Source of the DNA: Neocallimastix lanati (nom. inval.)
Taxonomy: Eukaryota; Neocallimastigomycota; Neocallimastigomycetes; Neocallimastigales; Neocallimastigaceae
Direction of reading: 5' to 3'
DNA: 64,000 nucleotides
Assembly: GCA_016946835.1 (NCBI GenBank)
Contig: JACVTC010000005.1
Location: 1,457,501 to 1,521,500, forward strand
Under the pieces are notes generated by a model that was not told where the DNA came from, searched no databases, and was given only the letters and a program-made list of their open reading frames with translations. Positions within the stretch are counted from its first letter, which is position 1; each line of letters starts with the position of its first letter. A program made the translations under genes and the position numbers. Shown here one piece after another: positions 27,301-36,796 of the stretch.

Positions 27301-28564
27301 TATTCTTGAATGGGAAAAAGATGTTTATGGAGTTTTCTATAAATTCGAAAGAGTTGATAAAAAATCCAAAGCCCCAAAATACCTTCGTGTTTGTGATGAA
27401 TACCTTAAAACGGTTGAAAAGAATAATGTTATATTCGCATGGATTAGTGATAAGAGTTTCGAAGATGCTTATGATACTAAACATTGGCTTGGATTTGCTA
27501 GAGAAGAAGTACCTATTAAAGAAATAGCAGATGTTTTCATTGAAGAAATGGGTGAAGAAGCTAATGATGAAAAGAAAGAAGAAGAAGATGATGGTACATT
27601 CATTGTTGGTGAATACAATTATCTCAAGACACATGCTCAAGAAAGAGAATTTGATGATTGGAATGGAGCATGGAAGTCATTCTATCCAATGATTACTTCT
27701 GGAAAATTAGATGATGTCTTTGCATCTCTTGGTGATAAAGGAGATACCTATAAAGAAATGTATACTGAAGGTTTCAAAACTGATATTGTTAACCTCATTT
27801 TTGATAAAAACGATAATAATACTATTACTTTCAAATATGATAATGGTAAAGAAGTTAAAGCTGAATATAAATACAGTGGTTATGATATTCTTGAATGGGA
27901 AAAAGATGTTTATGGAGTTTTCTATAAATTCGAAAGAGTTGATAAAAAATCCAAAGCACCAAAATACCTTCGTGTTTGTGATGAATACCTTAAGACAGTT
28001 GAAAAGAATAATGTTATATTCGCATGGATTAGTGATAAGAGTTTCGAAGATGCTTATGATACTAAACATTGGCTTGGATTTGCTAGAGAAGAAGTACCTA
28101 TTAAAGAAATAGCAGATGTTTTCATTGAAGAAATGGGTGAAGAAGCTAAAAGTGAAGATGAAACAATAGAAGTTACTACTGATAGTATTGAAAATCCAGA
28201 AATTGAAAATGATAATTCTTCTGAAGAAGAAAGTGAAGATGATAATCTTGTTAATAAAGAAAACTTTGATTTGGATAATAAAGAAAAGCAAGCTCTCTTT
28301 TATGAGGAATTGATTAATGATTGTAATATTGAAAAATGTAATAAACGTTTCCTTGCTTTAGAAGGTCTCATGAAACTCATTGATCCTGATTCAAAAGAAA
28401 CTAAAGCTTTCGAAATTGCAGCTGAATATTACAAATCTAAGAATTGTAAGGCTATTCAAGGTTTGGTCAGTGATTACATTACTAGTGGAGCCAATTCTTT
28501 CCTAAGAAGAATGTCTTTCACTTTTGTATTCATGACCATTTTTACTATTGTTTTATTAATTTAA
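21338..28564 (+). CDS. Secreted, GPI-like anchored protein with 11 tandem ZinT/YodA-like domains
   Basis: 2408-residue single-exon protein. Residues 1-22 form a signal peptide (hydrophobic core TGLLFVAGAALAS). Residues 23-136 are a Cys-rich domain with seven or eight cysteines. Residues 137-2270 are 11 near-identical units of 194-195 residues, joined by acidic Lys/Glu linkers. A Glu/Asp-rich spacer follows, then a second Cys region (NDCNIEKCNKR, KSKNCKAI) and a final hydrophobic tail after SGANS, fitting a GPI signal. Each unit reads as a ZinT-type lipocalin: DWNGAWKSFYPMITSGKLD, YTEGFKTDI, YKYSGYDIL, YGVFYKFE and SKAPKYLRVCDEYL line up in order with bacterial ZinT (YodA). The His-rich metal site is not conserved: the positions of SDH and HFH in ZinT read CDE and VIFAW-type residues here. 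The role is therefore unknown; surface binding or adhesion is possible. Descent from bacteria by transfer is inferred. Confidence 0.85.
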   Translation: MNIHMFTGLLFVAGAALASTSACTDQLEKYNSCLSAVDPNILKSHSLFDINKTCEILNGDDCIDFIKDVYTPSVNCSIKDENEKDSALSIVNLKIAYLKYCVTDDEGVICPLSEHLLESFSTNDNAKNNTEKKEEEDDGTFIVGEYNYLKTHAQEREFDDWNGAWKSFYPMITSGKLDDVFASLGDKGDTYKQMYTEGFKTNIVNLTFDKKDNNTITFKYDNGKEVKAEYKYSGYDILEWEKDVYGVFYKFERVDKKSKAPKYLRVCDEYLKTVEKNNVIFAWISDKSFEDAYDTKHWLGFAREEVSIKEIADVFIEEMGEEANDEKKEEDDGTFIVGEYNYLKTHAQEREFDDWNGAWKSFYPMITSGKLDDVFASLGDKGDTYKQMYTEGFKTDIVNLTFDKNDNNTITFKYDNGKEVKAEYKYSGYDILEWEKDVYGVFYKFERVDKKSKAPKYLRVCDEYLRTVEKNNVIFAWISDKSFEDAYDTKHWLGFAREEVPIKEIADVFIEEMGEEANDEKKEEEDDGTFIVGEYNYLKTHAQEREFDDWNGAWKSFYPMITSGKLDDVFASLGDKGDTYKQMYTEGFKTDIVNLIFDKNDNNTITFKYDNGKEVKAEYKYSGYDILEWEKDVYGVFYKFERVDKKSKAPKYLRVCDEYLKTVEKNNVIFAWISDKSFEDAYDTKHWLGFAREEVSIKEIADVFIEEMGEEANDEKKEEDDGTFIVGEYNYLKTHAQEREFDDWNGAWKSFYPMITSGKLDDVFASLGDKGDTYKQMYTEGFKTDIVNLIFDKNDNNTITFKYDNGKEVKAEYKYSGYDILEWEKDVYGVFYKFERVDKKSKAPKYLRVCDEYLRTVEKNNVIFAWISDKSFEDAYDTKHWLGFAREEVPIKEIADVFIEEMGEEANDEKKEEEDDGTFIVGEYNYLKTHAQEREFDDWNGAWKSFYPMITSGKLDEVFASLGDKGDTYKQMYTEGFKTNIVNLTFDKNNNNTITFKYDNGKEVKAEYKYSGYDILEWEKDVYGVFYKFERVDKKSKAPKYLRVCDEYLKTVEKNNVIFAWISDKSFEDAYDTKHWLGFAREEVPIKEIADVFIEEMGEEANDEKKEEEDDGTFIVGEYNYLKTHAQEREFDDWNGAWKSFYPMITSGKLDDVFASLGDKGDTYKQMYTEGFKTDIVNLIFDKNDNNTITFKYDNGKEVKAEYKYSGYDILEWEKDVYGVFYKFERVDKKSKAPKYLRVCDEYLKTVEKNNVIFAWISDKSFEDAYDTKHWLGFAREEVSIKEIADVFIEEMGEEANDEKKEEDDGTFIVGEYNYLKTHAQEREFDDWNGAWKSFYPMITSGKLDDVFASLGDKGDTYKQMYTEGFKTDIVNLIFDKNDNNTITFKYDNGKEVKAEYKYSGYDILEWEKDVYGVFYKFERVDKKSKAPKYLRVCDEYLRTVEKNNVIFAWISDKSFEDAYDTKHWLGFAREEVPIKEIADVFIEEMGEEANDEKKEEEDDGTFIVGEYNYLKTHAQEREFDDWNGAWKSFYPMITSGKLDDVFASLGDKGDTYKQMYTEGFKTNIVNLTFDKNNNNTITFKYDNGKEVKAEYKYSGYDILEWEKDVYGVFYKFERVDKKSKAPKYLRVCDEYLKTVEKNNVIFAWISDKSFEDAYDTKRWLGFAREEVPIKEIADVFIEEMGEEANDEKKEEEDDGTFIVGEYNYLKTHAQEREFDDWNGAWKSFYTMITSGKLDEVFASLGDKGDTYKQMYTEGFKTNIDNLTFDKNDNNTITFKYDNGKEVKAEYKYSGYDILEWEKDVYGVFYKFERVDKKSKAPKYLRVCDEYLRTVEKNNVIFAWISDKSFEDAYDTKHWLGFAREEVPIKEIADVFIEEMGEEANDEKKEEEDDGTFIVGEYNYLKTHAQEREFDDWNGAWKSFYPMITSGKLDEVFASLGDKGDTYKQMYTEGFKTNIVNLTFDKNNNNTITFKYDNGKEVKAEYKYSGYDILEWEKDVYGVFYKFERVDKKSKAPKYLRVCDEYLKTVEKNNVIFAWISDKSFEDAYDTKHWLGFAREEVPIKEIADVFIEEMGEEANDEKKEEEDDGTFIVGEYNYLKTHAQEREFDDWNGAWKSFYPMITSGKLDDVFASLGDKGDTYKEMYTEGFKTDIVNLIFDKNDNNTITFKYDNGKEVKAEYKYSGYDILEWEKDVYGVFYKFERVDKKSKAPKYLRVCDEYLKTVEKNNVIFAWISDKSFEDAYDTKHWLGFAREEVPIKEIADVFIEEMGEEAKSEDETIEVTTDSIENPEIENDNSSEEESEDDNLVNKENFDLDNKEKQALFYEELINDCNIEKCNKRFLALEGLMKLIDPDSKETKAFEIAAEYYKSKNCKAIQGLVSDYITSGANSFLRRMSFTFVFMTIFTIVLLI
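21746..28150 (+). repeat. Eleven 582/585-bp coding tandem repeats (ZinT-like units)
   Basis: Units begin (Asp-Asp-Gly-Thr-Phe) at 21746, 22328, 22913, 23495, 24080, 24665, 25247, 25832, 26417, 27002 and 27587. The period is 582 or 585 according to whether the linker has two or three Glu codons before Asp-Asp. Units are about 97-99 percent identical in DNA, including silent sites. Units 3-4 match units 6-7, and unit 5 matches unit 10, down to shared silent changes. Confidence 0.97.
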
Positions 28565-29739
28565 ATTACTTTTGAATAATCTATTAATAATAATAAAATT
28601 TTATTTTTCTTTTTAATTAAATATTGAAAATTTAAATCAAAAATGCATTTATAATATAAAATATTAAAAAAAAAAAAAATAAATAAAATAAAATAGTAAT
28701 ATATTATAAAAAATTGATTTTTTGTAGTTTTTTCATATTAAAATATCTATTTGTTATACAATATTTCTATTATTTTGTTAAAACAAAATTATATTTATGC
28801 ATATATATATATAACATAATATTTTATAATATTATATATTATTATTTAGTATATTGCTGAGTAAAATATGGATAGCTATTAATATAAATTTATTATTTTT
28901 TTCTTCTATTCATGAGTAATAAAAATATATATATATATTTTTTTTATTTAATTATATATTTATATTAAATTGAAGAAACTGTCTTAATTTTTTTAAATTA
29001 AATATATAAATCGTTGAATAAGAATATTTAATAGATTAAGGAATTTTTATATTGATGTACGTGCTTCCTGATAGTATACTAATAATATTTTAGAATATAG
29101 ATATATAAAGTCTTAATATACGTATATATAAAGTAAAATTTATATTAGCAATATTTATACACCTATAAATAAATAAAAAAAAAAAAAAAAAAAAAACATT
29201 AGGATTTTATGGAAATATTTTTTTGTAAATTAATTTATGAATTATCAGAACTATGCTTTTGTCATTATTGGATGGTAATTTCAAAATGAGTAGTAAATAT
29301 GGTATAGATAGGGTTGGTTGACAATTTACTTGAACTAATGGAGGTAATATTATTTTTGTATTTACTTTATAATTGTTCAAGATAAAAATATAGTAACTAC
29401 AGAATAAATAAATAAATAAATAAATAAATAGATAAATAAATAAATAAATAAATAAATAAATAGATAAATAAATAAATAAATAAATAAATAAATAGATAAA
29501 TAAATAAATAAATAAATAAATAAATAGATAAATAAATAAATAAATAAATAAATATAAATGAATTCAAAAGTACCTTTGAAATATTCGCAATTTTTACATA
29601 TGATGATGTAATAAATTATTTTGAAAGGAAAATTTCAAATAAACTATTAAAAAAATATTTAAATTTATTTTTAAAAAGAATTTTTTATCTATTCTTCATC
29701 TACGTTAATATAATAATTTTCTTTTTTTAAATTATTGTA
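28565..29739. other. Intergenic region downstream of the ZinT-repeat gene
   Basis: AT-rich. It contains a higher-order AAAT/AGAT microsatellite at 29403-29553 and no gene that I can support. Confidence 0.6.
29403..29553. repeat. AAAT microsatellite with 32-bp higher-order period
   Basis: AAAT units are interrupted by an AGAT variant with its G at 29431, 29463, 29495 and 29527, exactly every 32 bases. So 32-base blocks, not single units, were the last thing to expand. Confidence 0.85.
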
Positions 29740-30950
<1,211 letters not shown>

Positions 30951-31615
30951 ACAGATTAATTTATACATTAAAGACATTTTTTTCAGTATTAAATTATTAT
31001 CTTAACTATTTGTATCCTTTTTATATAGATTAAATATACTATTTTATAATTTTCTTTTTCAATGTCTTATTTTTACTAATTATTAATAATTATTATAAGA
31101 GATATCCTACGGAATTTCGTTAGTATTTCCTTAAATTTAACTTTAGATTATCTATTTAAAATTATTTTTCATCCATTATTATTAAATTTATCATTATATT
31201 ATTGAAGGGGGGGTTAATTTTGTTTAATTGGTAATAATATAGTTTTTACTTTTTTTTTTTATATATTTTAAATATATATTATTTTTATAAAATTAATTTT
31301 AATTTTAATAATTAATAAATTAATTTTATTTATTTATTTTATCATCCATTTGATTTGTTTATTTAATTATTCATTTATTTATATAATTATTAATTTATTT
31401 ACCTTATTAATCATTTATTTATATATTTAATAATTTATTTTATCATCAATTTATATATAGAATGATTAATTTTTTACTTTATCATATATTTATTTATATA
31501 AATTAATAATTTATTTATATTATTATATATGAATTCATTTAATTTAAACATTTAATTTTAATTCAAGTTCACTGAGTGTGCAAAACTATAATCAAACATT
31601 AACAATAACAACAAC

Positions 31616-31646
<31 letters not shown>

Positions 31647-31976
31647 GTAATAATAATAATAACAATGATATAATTGTTATAATATTAAAATATAATAAAA
31701 TTATATATTAATCTTTTTTTAGATATATTTTAATATTTTAGATGTATTAATATTTTTATTATATTTATAATTTAGAGTATCGACATGAATATCAAATTTG
31801 TTACTCAAAAATTGATTGTGAAACTAAAAAAAAAATAAATAAAAAAAAAAAATGGCTAAAAAAAAAGTAAAAAAAGGCAATTTTTATAAAAAATAAAGTA
31901 TGATATAAATGATATAAATAATATTATTTTTTGGTGTAGATGTGACATTTATTCAATAATAAAAAAATTGTGTCAA

Positions 31977-32057
<81 letters not shown>

Positions 32058-32070
32058 TAATAATAATAAT

Positions 32071-32114
<44 letters not shown>

Positions 32115-33232
32115 GAGAGAATAAGAAGTATAGTATAGAAAAATATAAATGATTCCATAAAATATTTATTATATATTTATCACCTTAATAACTAGATTCC
32201 TTTAATTTAGTTATTCGTATGAAAATTTATAAATAGAGCAGATTTAAATAATTAAGATGAAAAAAAAAATTGCTAATATAAATCTTTTTTATTTTTAACG
32301 AAATGCTTAAATATATCTTTAATTAATTTTTTTTTCTTTTTATTTATAATTTTTTATATTATTTTATATTTTATATTTTTATTTTTAATTTTTTTTTTAA
32401 AAGAATTGATATTTTAATTAATCAACATTTAACTTTTCTGGAGTTTTTGTTAAACAGGAATAAATATATAATATGACAAAGTGAATGAATAAACCACAAT
32501 TTCCTTTACTACTTTTTAAACTTATAGTGAAAGGATTTTTTGGAAGAAAATATATAACGACAGTTAAAGTAAAGGAAACTATCATTACATTGAATATGTT
32601 AATAATAATAAATGATATAAAACTTATAAAAACTTTAATTATTAATAAATTATTTTATTAATAATTACATAAAAATAAATAAATAAATCATTTGCAAATT
32701 CGTGACATAAATAAAACGTGATTTAAAATAACGTGATAAAATTAAAATTATGTAAAGACATAAAATTATGCAATAACATAAAAATTAATGTAAACATAAA
32801 ATTTATTACATAAATTTATGTTATGTTAAAATTGAAATAATTTATAAATTTCTTTTTATTATTTTTATATTATTTTTATATTGATATTTTATTTTTAATT
32901 ATTTTATATTAATATTTTATATTTTATTAATTATAATAAATTTATATTTTTATTATTATTTTATGAATATTTTATTTAAATATTTTATATTTTATACTAT
33001 ATATTAAATACTTTGAATACTTAATAGTTATTCTAAAAATTTAATTAAATAATTTATTATTAATTACAAATATAAAAGCAAGAATAATTCTTTATAATTA
33101 TTCTTTTCACAGTTTTATGCCAAATTTATTTTATAATTCTTTTATATTTACAAGATAATAATTAAATACACGTATTAATTTTATAATTACTTTTAATAAT
33201 AAATAAATAAAAATTTATAATTAAATAATCAC
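30951..33232. other. Intergenic AT-rich region
   Basis: Holds (AAT)n at about 31618-31642 and 31979-32113, an 8-base G run at about 31206-31213 that is odd in this context, and a short inverted repeat TTTCCTTTACT...AGTAAAGGAAA around 32501-32572. No gene. Confidence 0.55.
31979..32113. repeat. (AAT)n microsatellite with two AATTAAT interruptions
   Basis: About 135 bases of AAT units interrupted twice by TTAATAAT near 32055-32080. Confidence 0.9.
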
Positions 33233-33339
33233 TTAAATAAAACTTCTACCAACAAGAGAACTAGAACCAAGGCGTACTTTATCATAAACCATTGTGTGTC
33301 TACGGATGTGCAAGCTGGGGAGAAATCCTGCTACGGTTG
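33233..33339 (-). pseudogene. Short protein-like relic, unidentified
   Basis: An isolated GC-richer block of about 100 bases. The minus strand has an uninterrupted frame containing GFLPSLHIRRHTMVYDKVRL and then LGSSSLVGRSF before a TAA. The TMVYD-type motif is faintly reminiscent of the C-terminal part of eukaryotic aspartic peptidases, but this is speculative. It may be a last-exon remnant or the only visible exon of something decayed. Confidence 0.25.
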
Positions 33340-33770
33340 TTAAAAAAAAAAAAAAAAAAATCACTGAGTTATGGGGATTGTCTACAAAAAAAAAATTATT
33401 TTTTATAATTTTAAAAGTATAAACAATAATAATATTAATTAAAGTTTAAGTGTAATATATTTAAATTTTATTTTTATTTGAAAAGATATTTGTATTTATT
33501 GTATACTACATGAATATATTAAATAATTACTATCATATATTATTTAATTTAATATTATATTATTATTGTATTATTTATATATATAAAATAATATAATATA
33601 CTATAAAAATTATTAAAAATTTTTTTATAATTTTTTTGAAATTGTCATCATTAATATAAATGTATGTATATATTATAATATATTATAATATATAAAATAA
33701 TTAATTAAATATAAAAATATATATTAAACTATGTTATTTATAAGACCCAAAATCTTAAAATATAATTAAA

Positions 33771-34041
33771 TGTTGGAAATAAAGTTTGAAATATTAAATA
33801 ATGTATTTATTATTAATTCTATATATTATAAATATTTATTATGTAAAAATATATCATTATTATTTTATATATTTGTTATGTATAATATTAGTGGCGCATG
33901 TATGAAGTACATTAAATATTAGCATATTACAAATTTATATATTACATTTACATTAATTAAATAAGTTAGTATTTTATATTTAAATATTAAATTTTAGCTT
34001 AATTAAAAATATGTAGTTAATTAATTAATAAATAAAAAAAA
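33771..34041 (+). repeat. 5' LTR of the copia element (3' boundary uncertain)
   Basis: Matches 58957-59186 with many small differences, including an extra 25 bases or so near 33955-33975. The match stops at the A run near 34041, where the 3' copy diverges into unrelated sequence. The true LTR may extend beyond 34041 because the 3' copy seems truncated. Confidence 0.75.
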
Positions 34042-34174
34042 AGTGATTTTACAGAAGATTAAGAGTCTCAGTAATGACTCAGTTATAATAGTCATATTTA
34101 ATTGTTTTTATTGTTAATAAGAGTTTTTATTTTTAAGTTTTCATATTTAAAAATACTAAAAATTTAAATTTAAA

Positions 34175-34248
34175 ATGCAACTCGCAACTCAGAAATCCAA
34201 TAGTTGAACCAACAATCAATAATCTAGTACCAAAAAGATATTAGATTC
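34175..34248 (+). pseudogene. copia Gag, first fragment
   Basis: An ATG at 34175 starts a frame with two early stops that ends in TKKILDS at the insertion point of element A. The frame continues exactly at 53866 with DYYPIW. The xxLDSDYYPIWTAD region is the conserved N-terminal part of copia Gag. Confidence 0.7.
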
Positions 34249-34851
34249 TGTAACGAATATTGGAATATCCGTGTTTTAAAGAGTGTAACACAATAGGTAA
34301 GCACTTTTTGATTAATAAGTAATTTGGTTTTTTAAAATATAGTTTTATTAATTAAGAAATTTAAAAATATTAATTATAAAGATTAATTATTGTAATATTT
34401 CGAATTACTTATTAATTAATTTAATAATTAATAAAAACACAATTTTTAGAATCTTTTTTGGCTGCGAAATTCACTCCTATTTATAGTTTTTCAAAATTTA
34501 AATCCATAAAAATTTAAAACCATAAAATCATTAAAAAGTTTCATAAAAATTGATTATTTTCGGTTAAAAAGAATCTAAAGGAAATAATGATAAAAGATAA
34601 ATTAAAATAGAATTTCTATCTGATTTGTTTCTATTAATTTCTAAGAATTTCTTTTGTTAATTTTTACAGAAATTTATACAGAAACAAATACAGAAACAAA
34701 TACAGAAATGAAGTATAAAAATTCTTTAAAATTTAAATGATATAAAATTTTAGTAAAGGTGTGAGTCGAACCCTAGTGGTTCAGGCTGAGGTCATAGTGA
34801 CTAACCACTATGCCAGCATTCTAATTTCTAATTTTTTTAAGATTCGCTACA
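34249..34851 (-). repeat. 3' LTR of element A
   Basis: 603 bp. By eye identical to the right LTR (44249-44838 plus 53848-53860). On the minus strand it starts TGTAGCGAATC and ends ATTCGTTACA. Carries a tRNA-like segment (see 34763-34815). Confidence 0.93.
34763..34815 (-). promoter_or_regulatory. tRNA-like Pol III A and B boxes inside the LTR of element A
   Basis: On the minus strand, an A box TGGCATAGTGG (34805-34815) is followed at tRNA-like spacing (43 bases start to start) by a B box GGTTCGACTC (34763-34772). The same pair sits at 44763-44815 in the other LTR. Between them CATAGTG...CACTATG can form a hairpin. The T-stem and acceptor stem do not pair well, so this is a tRNA-derived or tRNA-like sequence rather than a working tRNA gene. 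Confidence 0.6.
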
Positions 34852-34887
34852 TGGTCCTCCTCTAGGATTCGGATACCAGACGAATCT

Positions 34888-35538
34888 TGTCAAGGATTTG
34901 ATACAAATTAATTTATATTTAATACTACAAAAATAACAATTTAATTATAAATATAATTTGTACTCCTTAAATCCTTGTACCGTTCATAACCAAATTAATA
35001 TTGTATTACATATTAATTAATATTATCCCTTTTATACATTATTGAACCCCTAATATATTAATTGATTAATATTGTATTACATATTAATTAACATTATCCC
35101 TTTTTATATTAATTAATATAGTTGAATATTATTTATAAAAATTGTTTTTTATTAATTATATTATTTTATATATTTTTATTATCTTATATTATATATGTAT
35201 TATTCTATTACTTTATATGTTAAAATTATATTTTATATTGTTATCTTTAAATTAGTATTTATTAAAATATATTATTAAATATTTTATATTGTTTTTCAAA
35301 ATATAAAAGAACTAAAAAATATTCTTTTTTAAATCTTTGTAAGATTATTATTTACAAATAATTTGATAACTTTATAATAAAACATATTAAATAAAAATAT
35401 AGTTAATTAAAAGTTTAATAATAAAATAATATTTTATATTTGAATAAATCGATTTAAAAAAATAAAATAATATCAAAAGGTTATTAGATTAAAGGCTTCC
35501 AACCAAGTTTACCCTTTAATCTAAGTACCAACTTAACA
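34888..35538 (+). repeat. 5' LTR of element B
   Basis: 651 bp, TGTCAAGG...CTTAACA. Contains an internal direct duplication of about 45 bases (ATTAATATTGTATTACATAT...ATTATCCCTTTT) at about 34995-35038 and 35066-35107. Confidence 0.96.
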
Positions 35539-35572
35539 ATAATCTTACCGCTATTTTAGAAACTTCCTTGGA

Positions 35573-36796
35573 ATGCCTAAAATTGGCCTAAGACGCTCGG
35601 GAATGTATTCAGCTAGATCGGATGAAGAAATGGATATGAATAAAGAAGACTCAGTACAACAATTGCGATCCGAAGCCACCCAAGCTTGTACCACCTTAGC
35701 AGAAGGTGTTCAACAGTTAAGAAATGATACCTCACAAGCTTGTAATAGTATAGTTTCTGGGGTGAATGAAAACTTCGTTTCCAAAGAAGACTTACAAAAT
35801 TACCATCAAGAGGTAATGAAACAATTCGGAGCTTATGATAAAATGAATAATGAAATATTGGCCTCTTTAGAATCTTTGAAGAAGGCTACCCTCTATTTTA
35901 AGCATGAATTATGTAATAAAACTCAAGTAGAAAATACTTCTTCTGGTGCTACCTCGTCGATACCGTTGACATCTGGAAATCCTACGGTAAACCTCCATTC
36001 TGTTTTCGATGATAATATCTCAACTACTACAAGATATGACAATGATCATGATGTTATCATGCAATCTGCTTACCCTATTAATATTCCTCAAGTTCCCGAT
36101 CCAGGTTTGTTTTCAGGTGATATTTCTGAAACCGAACTTTTCTGTCAACTGTGTGGGGACACATTTAAAACCTATCCATGTAAGTCTTGGCCTGAAGATT
36201 CGAAAATCAACTTTGTGCAATCAAGATTAAGAGAAGCTGCTAGAAGTTGGTACCAAACAAAATATTCCAGTAGTCCTCCTGCTTCCCTAGAGGCTCTTCT
36301 TAATGAATTAAAAGAAGCTTTTCCTGATGTTGTCAGCAAAAAGTTAAAGAAAATTAATTTAATAAATCTTAAACATTCTCATGGTAATATTAAGGACTAT
36401 ATCGATTCTTTCCGTAAACTAACAGCTGATCTTGGTTGGCCTGAAGAACCATTAGTATTATTTTTCTATAATGGTCTTCATCCAAAATTTAAAGAAGAAA
36501 TTAATAAAATGGAGAAGTTTCCAGAGAAAATAGAAGAAATTACAACAAAGTGCATATTGTTTGAATCTTCTCAAGAAACTAAATTAAAGATAAATCAATT
36601 AACCAGCAATAAAAATTATAAGAGAAAGAACTCTCATTCTTATCCCAATAGTGAAAACAAGAATAAGAAGAATAACAATTATTACAATCATAGTAAAAAT
36701 AATAACTTCCATAATAATAAATCTAAGGTTAATTCCAGTTACAACAACCGAGAAAATTATGTTACCGAAGTCCAAAAAATTAACTCAAAAAACTAG
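35573..36796 (+). CDS. gag: Gag of Gypsy element B
   Basis: 407 residues, the capsid/nucleocapsid precursor that packages element RNA into virus-like particles. The N-terminal 120 residues look coiled-coil-like. A retrotransposon Gag core lies at about 175-330 (VPDPGLFSGDISETELFCQL, then RSWYQTKY and KHSHGNIKDYIDSF). The C-terminus is basic and Asn/Lys-rich with no CCHC zinc knuckle, so nucleic-acid binding is presumably by charge. The start ATG at 35573 is 35 bases after the LTR. The frame ends in TAG at 36794, directly after the slippery site AAAAAAC that leads into pol. Confidence 0.9.
   Translation: MPKIGLRRSGMYSARSDEEMDMNKEDSVQQLRSEATQACTTLAEGVQQLRNDTSQACNSIVSGVNENFVSKEDLQNYHQEVMKQFGAYDKMNNEILASLESLKKATLYFKHELCNKTQVENTSSGATSSIPLTSGNPTVNLHSVFDDNISTTTRYDNDHDVIMQSAYPINIPQVPDPGLFSGDISETELFCQLCGDTFKTYPCKSWPEDSKINFVQSRLREAARSWYQTKYSSSPPASLEALLNELKEAFPDVVSKKLKKINLINLKHSHGNIKDYIDSFRKLTADLGWPEEPLVLFFYNGLHPKFKEEINKMEKFPEKIEEITTKCILFESSQETKLKINQLTSNKNYKRKNSHSYPNSENKNKKNNNYYNHSKNNNFHNNKSKVNSSYNNRENYVTEVQKINSKN

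Noticed and set aside
21866-28291. Eleven minus-strand open frames of about 171-194 codons and eleven plus-strand +1 frames of about 133-188 codons inside the ZinT-like repeats
   Set aside because: They recur once per 582/585-bp unit and are shadows of the coding repeat. The codon use of the real frame keeps the others open, and their translations (Phe/Ile-rich) look like complements of the true protein.
31206-31213. G-run as a polypurine tract of another LTR element
   Set aside because: No LTR-like start follows it and no coding remnant precedes it.
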